Source: Tepidanaerobacter sp. EBM-38 (lineage in GTDB: Bacteria > Bacillota > Thermosediminibacteria > Thermosediminibacterales > Tepidanaerobacteraceae). From it: a stretch of 64,000 bases of DNA. The notes below the pieces were generated by a model. It was not told the DNA's origin. It saw only the letters and a program-made list of their open reading frames with translations, and made no database searches. Both the position numbers and the translations under genes were made by a program. Where the stretch lies: the NCBI GenBank assembly GCA_001896545.1, contig MPOT01000029.1, positions 1-64,000 on the forward strand, read 5' to 3'. Shown here piece by piece: positions 26,991 through 35,884 of the stretch (its first letter is position 1; each line of letters begins with the position of its first letter).

Positions 26991-28661
26991 TTGTTTATAA
27001 TTCAATTAAGTTCCACTTATCATCACGCTAAAAGATATAGGCAAATAATGAATGTGTTAATTAAATACGGATTCGGATATATTGTTGAGAAAGCTGGTAT
27101 AATCCTGCCTAGAGGAATTACGCGAGAAAATGTAGACCCAACCGGTAAAATGACAACAGCGCAAAAGGTTGTTATGATGCTCCAAGAATTAGGGCCTACC
27201 TTTGTAAAGTTGGGGCAGGTTTTAAGTACAAGGCCGGATTTGATTCCGGAGGATTATATAGAGGAACTTAAAAAACTGCAGGATAATGTAGCCCCTTTCA
27301 GCTTTAAAGAAGCAAAAAACCAAATAGAAGAGGATCTAGGGGATAATACCGACCATATTTTTTTATCCATAGAAGAAAAACCTTTAGCCGCCGCATCCAT
27401 AGGACAAGTGCATCGTGCTGTTTTAAAGAATGGTCAGGAGGTTGTGGTTAAGGTCCGCAGACCGGGCATAGACAAAATAATAACTGCCGATTTAGAAATC
27501 ATGCTTAATCTTGCGCGCCTGGCTGAAAAACATATACCGGAAGTACGAATATATGACCCAGTTGGTAAAATTGAGGAATTTGCTGATGCAATGCATAAGG
27601 AATTGGATTTTACCAGAGAAGGTTTTAATATAGATAAATTTAGGCAAAATTTCGAAGGGGACGAAACCATATATGTTCCCAAGGTCTTCTGGGAGGCTAC
27701 TGCTCAGAAGGTATTAACTATAGAATATATCAAGGGATACAAGGTTACAGAGTTAGATGAAATAACCAATAATAACTTAGATAGGAAACAAATTGCAGTA
27801 AACGGTGCTAAAGCCATGATGAAACAGATATTTATACATGGTTTTTTTCATGCAGACCCGCACCCCGGCAATATTATAATAAGGCCTGACGGTAAAATCG
27901 TATTTATAGATTTTGGCATAGTTGGTCGTATTGATAAATATACAAAAAATAAACTTGCAGACCTTATCATAGGCATTATAAACAAGGATACCAAGAAAAT
28001 TATAGGTGTGTTATTGGAGTTAAGCCAAGTTGAGCAAGAATTGAACATATCTGAAATTGAACTGGATGTAGAAGATTTATTGGATCGATATTATGGTAAA
28101 GACCTTAAAAATATTGACATGTCTAAACTCCTAAGCGAAGTCTTTACTATTGTAGCTAAGTATAAGATTATTTTACCTTCAAATTTTACCCTTTTATTAA
28201 AAAGCCTTATAACTATTGAAGGTGTCGGGCTTGAAATTGATCCGGATTTTAATATTTTTGAAACAGCTAAACCCTTTGTTAATAAGATGCTTCGCGAACG
28301 CTATAATCCTCAACATCTTTTGAAAACTGCGGTATCAACATTGCAAGAATTTAACAAATCAGTAGTGCTGATTCCAAAGCTTTTAAATGGTTTATATCAA
28401 CGCACAAAAATTGATAGCATGAAAATAGATTTTGATACAAGAGGCACATCAAAAGTAATTTCGGAGTTGAATAAAATGGTTAATCGCCTGGTTTTTAGCC
28501 TTATTGTAGCATCTTTAATAATCGGTTCTTCCTTAATAATTCAAGCAGATGTTGAGCCGTTTCTTCTACACTATCCGCTTCTTGGTGTTGCAGGTTTTGT
28601 AACCGCTGGTTTACTGGGTGTTTGGCTGATAGCATCCATAATCCGAACCGGAAGAATGTAA
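26991..28661 (+). CDS. ABC1/AarF/UbiB-family atypical kinase
   Basis: The protein of about 556 residues has the ADCK-type kinase domain. KxGQ motif FVKLGQVLSTRPDLIPEDYI is near 72-92, followed by the alanine-rich loop AAASIGQVHRA, VKVRRPGI, the catalytic loop FHADPHPGNI near 290 and the DFG equivalent VFIDFGIVGR. Two C-terminal transmembrane helices (about 505-555) anchor it. UbiB relatives support quinone or lipid handling through ATPase-like activity. In an anaerobe without obvious ubiquinone genes the role is open, perhaps isoprenoid lipid extraction. TTG 26991 is selected as GGAGG is seven bases upstream; an earlier TTG at 26973 precedes that site. Confidence 0.9.
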   Translation: MFIIQLSSTYHHAKRYRQIMNVLIKYGFGYIVEKAGIILPRGITRENVDPTGKMTTAQKVVMMLQELGPTFVKLGQVLSTRPDLIPEDYIEELKKLQDNVAPFSFKEAKNQIEEDLGDNTDHIFLSIEEKPLAAASIGQVHRAVLKNGQEVVVKVRRPGIDKIITADLEIMLNLARLAEKHIPEVRIYDPVGKIEEFADAMHKELDFTREGFNIDKFRQNFEGDETIYVPKVFWEATAQKVLTIEYIKGYKVTELDEITNNNLDRKQIAVNGAKAMMKQIFIHGFFHADPHPGNIIIRPDGKIVFIDFGIVGRIDKYTKNKLADLIIGIINKDTKKIIGVLLELSQVEQELNISEIELDVEDLLDRYYGKDLKNIDMSKLLSEVFTIVAKYKIILPSNFTLLLKSLITIEGVGLEIDPDFNIFETAKPFVNKMLRERYNPQHLLKTAVSTLQEFNKSVVLIPKLLNGLYQRTKIDSMKIDFDTRGTSKVISELNKMVNRLVFSLIVASLIIGSSLIIQADVEPFLLHYPLLGVAGFVTAGLLGVWLIASIIRTGRM

Positions 28662-28708
28662 AATACAAATGCATGTTTAATTCTATGATTTTGGGAGTGT
28701 GAAAAAGC

Positions 28709-29164
28709 ATGAATAAATTATTGAGATTTTTTATGGTCATAGTGGCAGTTGTAGTTTTTTCTGTATTTGCTCTAAATGTTCAAGCCGATGTGGCGGAACC
28801 GGGATCTGAAAGTGATCCGCTTGTTACTAAAAGTTATGTTGATAAGGTTTTATCGAATTTAAAACAATATGTTGATTCAAAACCCGGTAGTTCGTCTGGT
28901 TGGGAGATAGTATATATGGAACAAGGTCAGAGCCTGATTGGAGATAAGGGAACAGAAATAATTTTAAGAAGCGGAATTGCTACTGTTGTGGATGAAGGTA
29001 ATGGAGGCCTTGCCGATATAACCGAAGGAAAAGACATAATCAACGGAGAAAATGTGATGCAAAACCATTTACTAATTGTACCTCGGGATGATGGAAGGGG
29101 CGTAAAGGCCGAGAACAATAATGTGATATTACTTATTAAAGGGAGCTATACAATAATCAAATAA
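28709..29164 (+). CDS. Small secreted protein of unknown function
   Basis: The 151-residue protein has a signal peptide (about 1-26, ending near NVQADVA). The mature part begins with a short acidic linker and a SYVDKVLSNLKQYVD helix, then a compact beta-rich region (about 75-150) with QSLIGDKGTEIILRSG and NHLLIVPRDDGRG. I have seen similar sequences as hypothetical proteins in Clostridia, often beside surface polysaccharide genes, but know no function. The ATG follows GGGAGTG. It stands directly before the glycosyltransferase cluster, so cell-surface work is plausible. Confidence 0.7.
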   Translation: MNKLLRFFMVIVAVVVFSVFALNVQADVAEPGSESDPLVTKSYVDKVLSNLKQYVDSKPGSSSGWEIVYMEQGQSLIGDKGTEIILRSGIATVVDEGNGGLADITEGKDIINGENVMQNHLLIVPRDDGRGVKAENNNVILLIKGSYTIIK

Positions 29165-29232
29165 ACTTTACTTTACTTTCGTATGATGATATACTTTTTT
29201 TAGCAAATTCCTCGGAGAGAGAGGCTTTTTTA

Positions 29233-30378
29233 ATGGAAAGACTTACGGTGTTATTGGCTTTGATGGCTCTTGATGCCGGCGGAGCCGAAACTCATGTTGT
29301 TTCTCTTGCCAAACAACTGAAAAAACGAGGGGTCGAAGTTATTGTTGCTTCACATGGCGGGAAATTAACCAAAGTCCTAGAAACCAGTGACATTAAGCAT
29401 TATACTTTACCACTTGACAGAAAATCGCCATTGAATTTAATATATTCTGTAAATGGTCTTGCGAATATTGTTAAAGAGCATGAAGTAAATGTAATTCATG
29501 CACATGCGCGCATTCCGGCATGGGTATCGCAATGGGTTAGTTTCATGACCGGTTGTCCTTACATAACTACTTCCCACGGAATTTATTCTACAGGCTGGGG
29601 AATGGGGCTTATTACCACATGGGGCCGAAAGGTTATTGCCGTTAGTGAGGATGTAAAGAAATATCTGATAAATGGTTTTAAGGTAAACCCAGATAAAATT
29701 TTCGTAATTCCCAACGGAATAGACCTTGAACAATTTAATCCTGGTGTCGACTCTTCTCAGGTTGAAAGACAATTAGGACTAAAGTATGAAGATTTAAAAA
29801 TTGTATATGTCAGCCGTCTTATGGGTGCACGAGGAGAAATCGCTTTGAGGTTAATAGAAGCCCTTCCTCAGATAGAAAAAACTTTTCCAAAAGTTAAGCT
29901 AATAGTTGTAGGCGAGGGAGATAAATACGAGTCTATAGTTCGAATGGCAGCCGAATACAATTCAAAAACCTCTGAGAATAATGTGATTGTTACCGGTGCA
30001 CGTCTGGATACACCTCTGATAATGAATATGGCAGATGTTGCAGTTGGTGTGGGTCGGGTAGCTTTAGAAGCGATGGCCATGGAAAAACCTGTGATAATAG
30101 CGGGTGAAGCAGGATTTATGGGGATTTTAAGTCCAGACAACTTTGAAATAGCAAAGAAGCATAATTTTAGCGGTAGAGGTTCGAATATGAGGACTGATGC
30201 AGACAATATAGCTAAATCCATAAAAGAGCTATTAGGTGATATTGAGCTGCGAAAGAAATTAGGGGCTTTTGGCAGGCAAAAAGTTGCAAAATATTTTTCT
30301 ATTGAAACTATGACTGATGAAGTATTAAATGTATATCATCAGGTGATTGAGGAGGGTAAAAATGAGCTTAATAGATAA
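29233..30378 (+). CDS. GT4 glycosyltransferase of the surface-polysaccharide cluster
   Basis: The 381-residue cytosolic or membrane-peripheral enzyme has a GT-B fold. The N-terminal acceptor domain begins with LDAGGAETHVVSLAKQL, and the donor domain contains VIPNGIDLEQFNPG, RVALEAMAMEKPVIIAG and terminal helices. The usual GRL...KG stretch is changed to SRLMGARGEIALR. It transfers a sugar from a nucleotide donor during glycan assembly; donor and acceptor are not predictable. Its end overlaps the next gene by 17 bp. It is the first enzyme gene of the SCWP-like cluster. Confidence 0.9.
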   Translation: MERLTVLLALMALDAGGAETHVVSLAKQLKKRGVEVIVASHGGKLTKVLETSDIKHYTLPLDRKSPLNLIYSVNGLANIVKEHEVNVIHAHARIPAWVSQWVSFMTGCPYITTSHGIYSTGWGMGLITTWGRKVIAVSEDVKKYLINGFKVNPDKIFVIPNGIDLEQFNPGVDSSQVERQLGLKYEDLKIVYVSRLMGARGEIALRLIEALPQIEKTFPKVKLIVVGEGDKYESIVRMAAEYNSKTSENNVIVTGARLDTPLIMNMADVAVGVGRVALEAMAMEKPVIIAGEAGFMGILSPDNFEIAKKHNFSGRGSNMRTDADNIAKSIKELLGDIELRKKLGAFGRQKVAKYFSIETMTDEVLNVYHQVIEEGKNELNR

Positions 30379-30844
30379 CAAAGGCAGGATTTTCGGTTTA
30401 ATAAATATCATAGACTTGTTGGTTATATTGTTGATTATTGCAATCGTAGGAAGGTTTGGCACTAAGGCTCATCAAAAGTCGGCGGGAGCAGTAACAAAGA
30501 ATATCGAAGTGGTATTGCATGTAAAAGAGGTAAGAGATGCTACTGTAGATGTTGTTAAAGTTGGAGATATTGTAAAAGAAACAAAGACAAATGCGGTTTT
30601 AGGCAAAGTGACAAATATTGAAGTGAAACCCTCAGAGACATTAGTAGAAACTGCCGACGGTCGTGTGGTGGTATATCCTAATCCTGTATATAAAGATATG
30701 CTTATTACGCTGGTGGGGTCAGGTTCTGCCGGAGATAATGCCATAGTTCTCGGCAGCAATGAGATTCGCGTTGGCACATCTCTGCAGCTTAAAACCAATC
30801 TTTATTCGGTAACATCAACTGTAATGAGTATCAATATACAATAG
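30362..30844 (+). CDS. DUF4330 membrane-anchored protein
   Basis: The 160-residue protein has one N-terminal hydrophobic helix (about 12-30: IIDLLVILLIIAIVG) followed by an extracytoplasmic beta-rich domain (about 50-160). Such DUF4330 proteins are regularly found inside Firmicutes and cyanobacterial glycan clusters, but no activity is known to me. ATG 30362 lies five bases after GAGGAGGG, inside the end of the glycosyltransferase gene, so the two are translationally coupled. Confidence 0.8.
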   Translation: MSLIDNKGRIFGLINIIDLLVILLIIAIVGRFGTKAHQKSAGAVTKNIEVVLHVKEVRDATVDVVKVGDIVKETKTNAVLGKVTNIEVKPSETLVETADGRVVVYPNPVYKDMLITLVGSGSAGDNAIVLGSNEIRVGTSLQLKTNLYSVTSTVMSINIQ

Positions 30845-30903
30845 TCGAAAACTACTTTAGCATCAATCGGTGAGTTGTTCCGGTGAGCATAAGGAGATTT
30901 ATA

Positions 30904-32811
30904 ATGGAAAATGTAACCATATGGATGCAAAACAGTTTATTTATTAATATAATTAAATTTTTTTTAAGACCTGCAGTCTATCAAGGCAGCTTTTTGTATA
31001 ATGGTATTTGTGTTTTAAGTGACTTTATTTCAAAAACTTTTAAAGGGAGTTCTTTTAGAGCCTTTTTTACCAATAAAAGCTGGGAAAATAACGCAATAAA
31101 AGAAAGTAGATTTATGTCCACTGTTTTAAAACTTAATCAACCAATAAAAAAACTTTCGGACATTTTGAATAATATTATAGAAAACAGTTTTCCAGTTAAA
31201 TCTGTGTCAAAAGCGGTCAAGCTTTTTATTCAAGTTCCGCTTGCAACGACAGCCCATATTTTATTGCCGTCGGCAGCTTCAGTTTTAATTCTAAGGGCTG
31301 TTTTTGAAGGCTATATGCCTAAAGCACTCATATATCATATAATTTTATTAATTATGTTGTTTTTTATATTATCGGTGAAAGTATCTTTAAGTTCGCTTTT
31401 ATCCTCCAGTATAGCATACAAATCATGTAAATGGTTTTTAGATGGACAAGATTCTAACACTTTGCCTGTTAAGCATAGCCAAACAGGTGATTTATCGCGT
31501 CAAGATAAGTTGAATTTAGCGGTAATTGGAGTTTTAGCAGGTATTTTGTATTATTATCTCCATAAACTTACGTTTATTAAATTATGCGGTCTTATTTTAA
31601 TGCCTGCACTCATATATTTATGGCCATGGTTGGGCCTGGCCTTGACTGCGCTAATATTACCACTGGCTCCTACCACATATAGTGTTGGTATTATAGGGTT
31701 AACTTTTTTATCTGTTTTACTAAAGAATGACAAGTTTAAAAAAAGTTTACCTGCAGCTATTATACCATCAATACTGTTTATGATATCTGCAGGCATTGCG
31801 GCAGCGTTTTCCGTTGCACGAGCTGAAAGTTTGAAAGCTCTTCCTCTTTATGTGGCATATTTTATGATATTTTATTGTTCTTCAGTTTTATTCCGCGATT
31901 CTAAGACAATAAAGACAGTGCTTGCTTTTTTGGTTATATCGGTTATGATGATTTCATTGCTAGGTATTTACCAGTATTTTTTTGTCAAAGTACCTACGGC
32001 TGAAGCTTGGGTGGATGTAAAACAGTTTCCGGAACTTGCAACTCGTGTATATGCAACTTTGGAAAATCCCAACGTACTGGGAGAGTATTTAGGCCTTGCA
32101 ATACCGCTGCTTTTAGGCCTCTTTTGGGCATCCGGTAAATTCAGACAAAAATTTCTTTTAACTATAGTTTTGGGAATATCAACACTTTGTCTTGTCTTAA
32201 CATTTTCCAGAGGCGCTTGGCTTGGCTTAGCTGTAGCTGTTTTGGCTTTTGCATTGATTAAAGAACCTAAACTTTTGATTTTATTGTTAATACTGGCTAT
32301 TTTGGCCCCGATGTTTTTACCATCTGTTGTTACTAATCGTATTGCAAGCATCGGCAGCCTTGAGGACAGTTCTAATGCATACAGGATAACAATATGGATT
32401 GCAGCTTTGAGGATGATGAAGAACTACTGGTTAAATGGCGTAGGCTTGGGTTCAACAGCGTTTGCCAGGGTCTACAGAGATTATATGATAGCAGGAGCTT
32501 CAGCCATTCATGCACACAACTTATATCTTGAAGTAGGACTTGAGATGGGAATTTTGGGTCTTTTTGCACTGCTTTGGATGGCTTTTAGAGGGTTTTCGGA
32601 GGCGTTAATTTACGTAGAGAACAATTCTAAGATGTCATTCGTATTGGCAGGGATTTTCGCAGGCCTGGTTGGGCATTTGTTTCATGGGCTATTTGATTAT
32701 GTATGGTACAGCCCGCGGATTGTCATGGCATTTTGGATGTATTTTGGAATGATGTCAGCCATAGCTTCCGGCAATCTTATCGATGATATGACAGGGGAGA
32801 AAGCAGCATGA
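30904..32811 (+). CDS. O-antigen ligase/polymerase-like membrane protein
   Basis: The protein of about 635 residues has an unusual 120-residue N-terminal region before the first membrane helices. Around 11-12 transmembrane segments follow, with the O-antigen ligase (Wzy_C/WaaL) signature in the C-terminal half: LGLAIPLLLGLFWASG, CLVLTFSRGAWLGL and a large loop with GVGLGSTAFARVYRDYM and HAHNLYLEVGLEMGILGL. It probably polymerises or ligates lipid-linked glycan outside the membrane. The start is ATG 30904 after AAGGAGA. It overlaps the next glycosyltransferase by 4 bp (ATGA). Ligase versus polymerase cannot be separated by sequence. Confidence 0.85.
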   Translation: MENVTIWMQNSLFINIIKFFLRPAVYQGSFLYNGICVLSDFISKTFKGSSFRAFFTNKSWENNAIKESRFMSTVLKLNQPIKKLSDILNNIIENSFPVKSVSKAVKLFIQVPLATTAHILLPSAASVLILRAVFEGYMPKALIYHIILLIMLFFILSVKVSLSSLLSSSIAYKSCKWFLDGQDSNTLPVKHSQTGDLSRQDKLNLAVIGVLAGILYYYLHKLTFIKLCGLILMPALIYLWPWLGLALTALILPLAPTTYSVGIIGLTFLSVLLKNDKFKKSLPAAIIPSILFMISAGIAAAFSVARAESLKALPLYVAYFMIFYCSSVLFRDSKTIKTVLAFLVISVMMISLLGIYQYFFVKVPTAEAWVDVKQFPELATRVYATLENPNVLGEYLGLAIPLLLGLFWASGKFRQKFLLTIVLGISTLCLVLTFSRGAWLGLAVAVLAFALIKEPKLLILLLILAILAPMFLPSVVTNRIASIGSLEDSSNAYRITIWIAALRMMKNYWLNGVGLGSTAFARVYRDYMIAGASAIHAHNLYLEVGLEMGILGLFALLWMAFRGFSEALIYVENNSKMSFVLAGIFAGLVGHLFHGLFDYVWYSPRIVMAFWMYFGMMSAIASGNLIDDMTGEKAA

Positions 32812-33902
32812 TAAAGGTTCTTCATGTACTTTCCGATACTAATATAGGAGGCGCCGGCAGATATCTTTTTAATCTTTTGTCAAGTCAAGATAGTAATCGC
32901 TTTGAGGTAGTTGTTGCTTGCCCGGGCGGCGGTGAACTCGAAAGGCAGTTAAAGGCGAAAGATATAAAGGTATATACATTGGAAGGCGGAGAAAGTTCTG
33001 CGAACTTGAGTCAGATAAAAAGCCTCAGGCAAATTATTTCCTGGGAAAAGGTAGATATTGTACATACACATGCAAGCTTTGCCGGCCGCATAGCCGGGAA
33101 AATTGCCGGCTGTAAAGTGGTGATGACTCGTCACGGCTTGGGCGGCGGTGGAGGCGGTTTTCTTAAAAGGACAACCACCAGACTGGTTTCGCGAATATTT
33201 ACCGATCGCATTATTGCCATATCCCGTGCTGTAAAAATCAGCCTTATAGAGAGCGGAGTGCCGGCAGATATGATAACAATTATATATAATGGGATTGATT
33301 TATCACAATTTGGTAGAATTGAAGGGAGCCTACGTAAAGAGCTGGGCATTGCTCCTAATACGCCTATAATCGGTATGGTTGCTCGATTGGTACCTGAAAA
33401 GGGTTATGAATATGCAATCAATGCCTTTTATCATGTATTAAAGGTATATCCGTCAGCCCAACTTGTCATTGTGGGCGACGGACCGCTGGAAAAATCCTTG
33501 AAAAACCTGTGCACCCAATTAGGCATAGATGATCATGTGGTTTTTACGGGTTATAGGCAGAATGTCGAAAACATAATGGCTGATTTTGATGTTTTTGTAC
33601 TTTCTTCCATAAGCGAAGGATTAGGTTTGGCCTTACTTGAGGCCATGGCACTGGGAAAACCTGCGGTAGCTACGGCAACAGGAGGAATACCTGAAGTTAT
33701 AAAGCATAATGTAAATGGTTTTTTGGTACCTTCAGGAAGTGATAATTATTTAGCTGAGAGTATAATCAAGGCTATATCCGATAAGGAGTTAGCAAAAGCG
33801 CTCGGCACAGAGGCCCGAAAAACGGTTAATGAAAAATTTTCTTCAAAAGCTATGATTGAAAAAACTAATAAGGTTTACATGGAGATTCTCCAAAGAGTCT
33901 AA
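32808..33902 (+). CDS. GT4 glycosyltransferase
   Basis: The 364-residue GT-B enzyme has standard GT4 features: SDTNIGGAGRYLFNLL at the N-terminus, IYNGIDLSQFG, the donor-site VARLVPEKGYEYAINAF, IVGDGPLEKSL and SEGLGLALLEAMALGKPAVATATGG. It adds a sugar from a nucleotide-activated donor in the same pathway as the flanking genes. It starts four bases inside the ligase-like gene, with GGGGAGAA upstream. The 100 bp after it hold no terminator, so the cluster probably continues into csaB. Confidence 0.92.
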   Translation: MIKVLHVLSDTNIGGAGRYLFNLLSSQDSNRFEVVVACPGGGELERQLKAKDIKVYTLEGGESSANLSQIKSLRQIISWEKVDIVHTHASFAGRIAGKIAGCKVVMTRHGLGGGGGGFLKRTTTRLVSRIFTDRIIAISRAVKISLIESGVPADMITIIYNGIDLSQFGRIEGSLRKELGIAPNTPIIGMVARLVPEKGYEYAINAFYHVLKVYPSAQLVIVGDGPLEKSLKNLCTQLGIDDHVVFTGYRQNVENIMADFDVFVLSSISEGLGLALLEAMALGKPAVATATGGIPEVIKHNVNGFLVPSGSDNYLAESIIKAISDKELAKALGTEARKTVNEKFSSKAMIEKTNKVYMEILQRV

Positions 33903-34025
33903 TGTGCAAACTGAAAATCTTGTAAGATTACATCTGCTGTCCGAAAGCTTAAGTGCATTGCTAGTAGATGCTGGGAGTTCTCACAATTAGGGGGATTTAT
34001 CTCTATGAAAAAAGGAGAAATATTG

Positions 34026-35126
34026 ATGCGAAGAGTATTGGTTTCTGGTTATTACGGTTTTGGTAATGCCGGAGATGAAGCTATACTCATGGCTATTGTA
34101 AACTCACTAAAAAAACTGAAAAGTGATATTGAAATCACGGCTCTTTCTGCAGACCCTTTAAAGACCAGGGAATATTATGGCATAAATGCCGTACAGAGAA
34201 CTAGCCCATTTGCCATAATAAGAGAAATATCCAGGGCTGACTTGGTGATTAGTGGAGGAGGAGGTCTTCTTCAAGATGTTACCAGCAATCGGTCGATTCC
34301 CTACTACCTTTTTATTTTATATTTGGCTAAAAAGCTGAATAAAAAAGTCATGTTTTATGCCAATGGAGTAGGCCCGGTCTTTAGGGAAATAAATAAGAGC
34401 ATGATTAAACTTGTGGGAAACATGGTGGATCTCATAACAGTAAGAGATGAACAATCCCGGAAAGAGCTGGAAAATCTCGGCGTATCCAAGCCCCCTATTA
34501 TAGTTACAGCAGATCCAGCATTTGTACTAGAGCCTATTGATGATAAAGCAGGATATGAATTGCTGAGAAAGCTGGATATCAGTTTTAATGAACAGCATCC
34601 TAAAATCGGTGTATCTGTAAGACCGTGGAATCTAAATAAAAGTCGTGATATAATAGCTAAAGCCTGCGATTACTTAGTAAAAAGTCATGACGCAGATATC
34701 ATATTTTTACCAATGCAATATCCCAAGGATTACAATGAGTCCCTGGAGATAATTAAATTGATGAAGGAAAATGCCACAGTTGTTCCTGAATCCATTGGTC
34801 CCCGCGAAATACTGTGGCTGTGCGGAAAAATGGATCTCATATTTGGTATGCGACTTCATGCCTTAATTTTCGGGGCTATGATGCAGGTGCCGCTGGTAGG
34901 ATTGGTATATGACCCGAAAGTGGAGCATTTTCTAAGCAGGATAGACCAACCATCGGCAGGCAAGCCAGGGGATTTAGATTTAGTTGCACTCTGCAATTTA
35001 TTAGAGGAAGCTTTGGCTAATATACCGCAAAGTCAAAAACAACTCCAGGAGAAAAAAGAAGAGTTGACAGTTTTAGCCAATAAAAATGCAAAGTTGGCGA
35101 TAAATCTGCTGGAGGAAGATAAATGA
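34026..35126 (+). CDS. csaB: Polysaccharide pyruvyl transferase CsaB
   Basis: CsaB moves pyruvate from phosphoenolpyruvate to a sugar of the secondary cell wall polymer, making the pyruvylated ligand bound by SLH domains of S-layer proteins. The protein has the typical N-terminus RVLVSGYYGFGNAGDEAIL, the segment ISGGGGLLQDVTSNRSIPYY and the C-terminal FGMRLHALIFGAM. ATG 34026 is eight bases after AAGGAG. An alternative ATG at 34005, with AGGGGGAT before it, would add seven residues and cannot be excluded. The end overlaps tagA by 4 bp. Presence of CsaB implies SLH-anchored surface proteins elsewhere in the genome. Confidence 0.93.
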   Translation: MRRVLVSGYYGFGNAGDEAILMAIVNSLKKLKSDIEITALSADPLKTREYYGINAVQRTSPFAIIREISRADLVISGGGGLLQDVTSNRSIPYYLFILYLAKKLNKKVMFYANGVGPVFREINKSMIKLVGNMVDLITVRDEQSRKELENLGVSKPPIIVTADPAFVLEPIDDKAGYELLRKLDISFNEQHPKIGVSVRPWNLNKSRDIIAKACDYLVKSHDADIIFLPMQYPKDYNESLEIIKLMKENATVVPESIGPREILWLCGKMDLIFGMRLHALIFGAMMQVPLVGLVYDPKVEHFLSRIDQPSAGKPGDLDLVALCNLLEEALANIPQSQKQLQEKKEELTVLANKNAKLAINLLEEDK

Positions 35127-35884
35127 ATGCTGAAGATAGAGAGCGTATAAATGTGCTCGATGTTTTGCTTGATTGTGTCGATTACGAAGATGCTTGCCAC
35201 AGAGTAGCGGCATTTTTAAACTCTTATAGTAATAAAGTAATTGTTACCCCAAATGCAGAAATTATCATGGCCGCCCAAAAAGACCATGAATTAAAAGCTG
35301 TGCTTAATGCAGCTGATATTTGTCTTCCTGACGGCATAGGTGTGGTAATAGCTTCGAAAATTTTAGGTAAGCCTCTTGCCGAAAGGACTACAGGCTTTGA
35401 CTTTATGATGAAAGTATTGGGTATGGCAGATAAGGAATCACTGAGGTTATTTTTGCTTGGCGGCAAACCAGGGATAGCTGAAAAAGCTGGAGAAAAAATA
35501 AAATCAATGTTTCAAAATATACAAATCGTTGGGTCATATCACGGATATTTCAATGAGGATGATACTCAGAAAGTAATTAGTATAATTAATAATTCAAAAC
35601 CCGATATTTTATTGGTGGCGATGGGATGTCCCAGGCAGGAAATGTTCATGCTGCACAACAAAGATAAGCTGAAGTTTCGAGTAGCTATGGGTGTCGGGGG
35701 CAGTTTTGATGTGCTGTCTGGTAATGTGAACAGGGCCCCGGTATTTATGCAGAAGGCCGGTTTGGAGTGGCTGTACAGGCTTTTAACCCAACCGACACGA
35801 ATAAAGAGAATAAGTGTTTTACCATTATTTTTATTAAAAGTGACGGCATGCAGGCTGACAAAAAATAAAGAAGTGAGTGTATGA
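35123..35884 (+). CDS. tagA: WecG/TagA/CpsF-family glycosyltransferase
   Basis: The 253-residue GT26 enzyme normally transfers N-acetylmannosamine (or its uronate) from UDP to lipid-linked GlcNAc, an early step of wall teichoic acid or SCWP linkage-unit synthesis. Motifs are VTPNAEIIMAAQKD, LPDGIGVVIASKILGKPLAERTTGFD, FLLGGKPGIAEKA and VAMGCPRQEMFM. It overlaps csaB upstream and yitT downstream by four bases each. With CsaB it identifies the cluster as secondary cell-wall polysaccharide synthesis. Confidence 0.92.
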   Translation: MNAEDRERINVLDVLLDCVDYEDACHRVAAFLNSYSNKVIVTPNAEIIMAAQKDHELKAVLNAADICLPDGIGVVIASKILGKPLAERTTGFDFMMKVLGMADKESLRLFLLGGKPGIAEKAGEKIKSMFQNIQIVGSYHGYFNEDDTQKVISIINNSKPDILLVAMGCPRQEMFMLHNKDKLKFRVAMGVGGSFDVLSGNVNRAPVFMQKAGLEWLYRLLTQPTRIKRISVLPLFLLKVTACRLTKNKEVSV

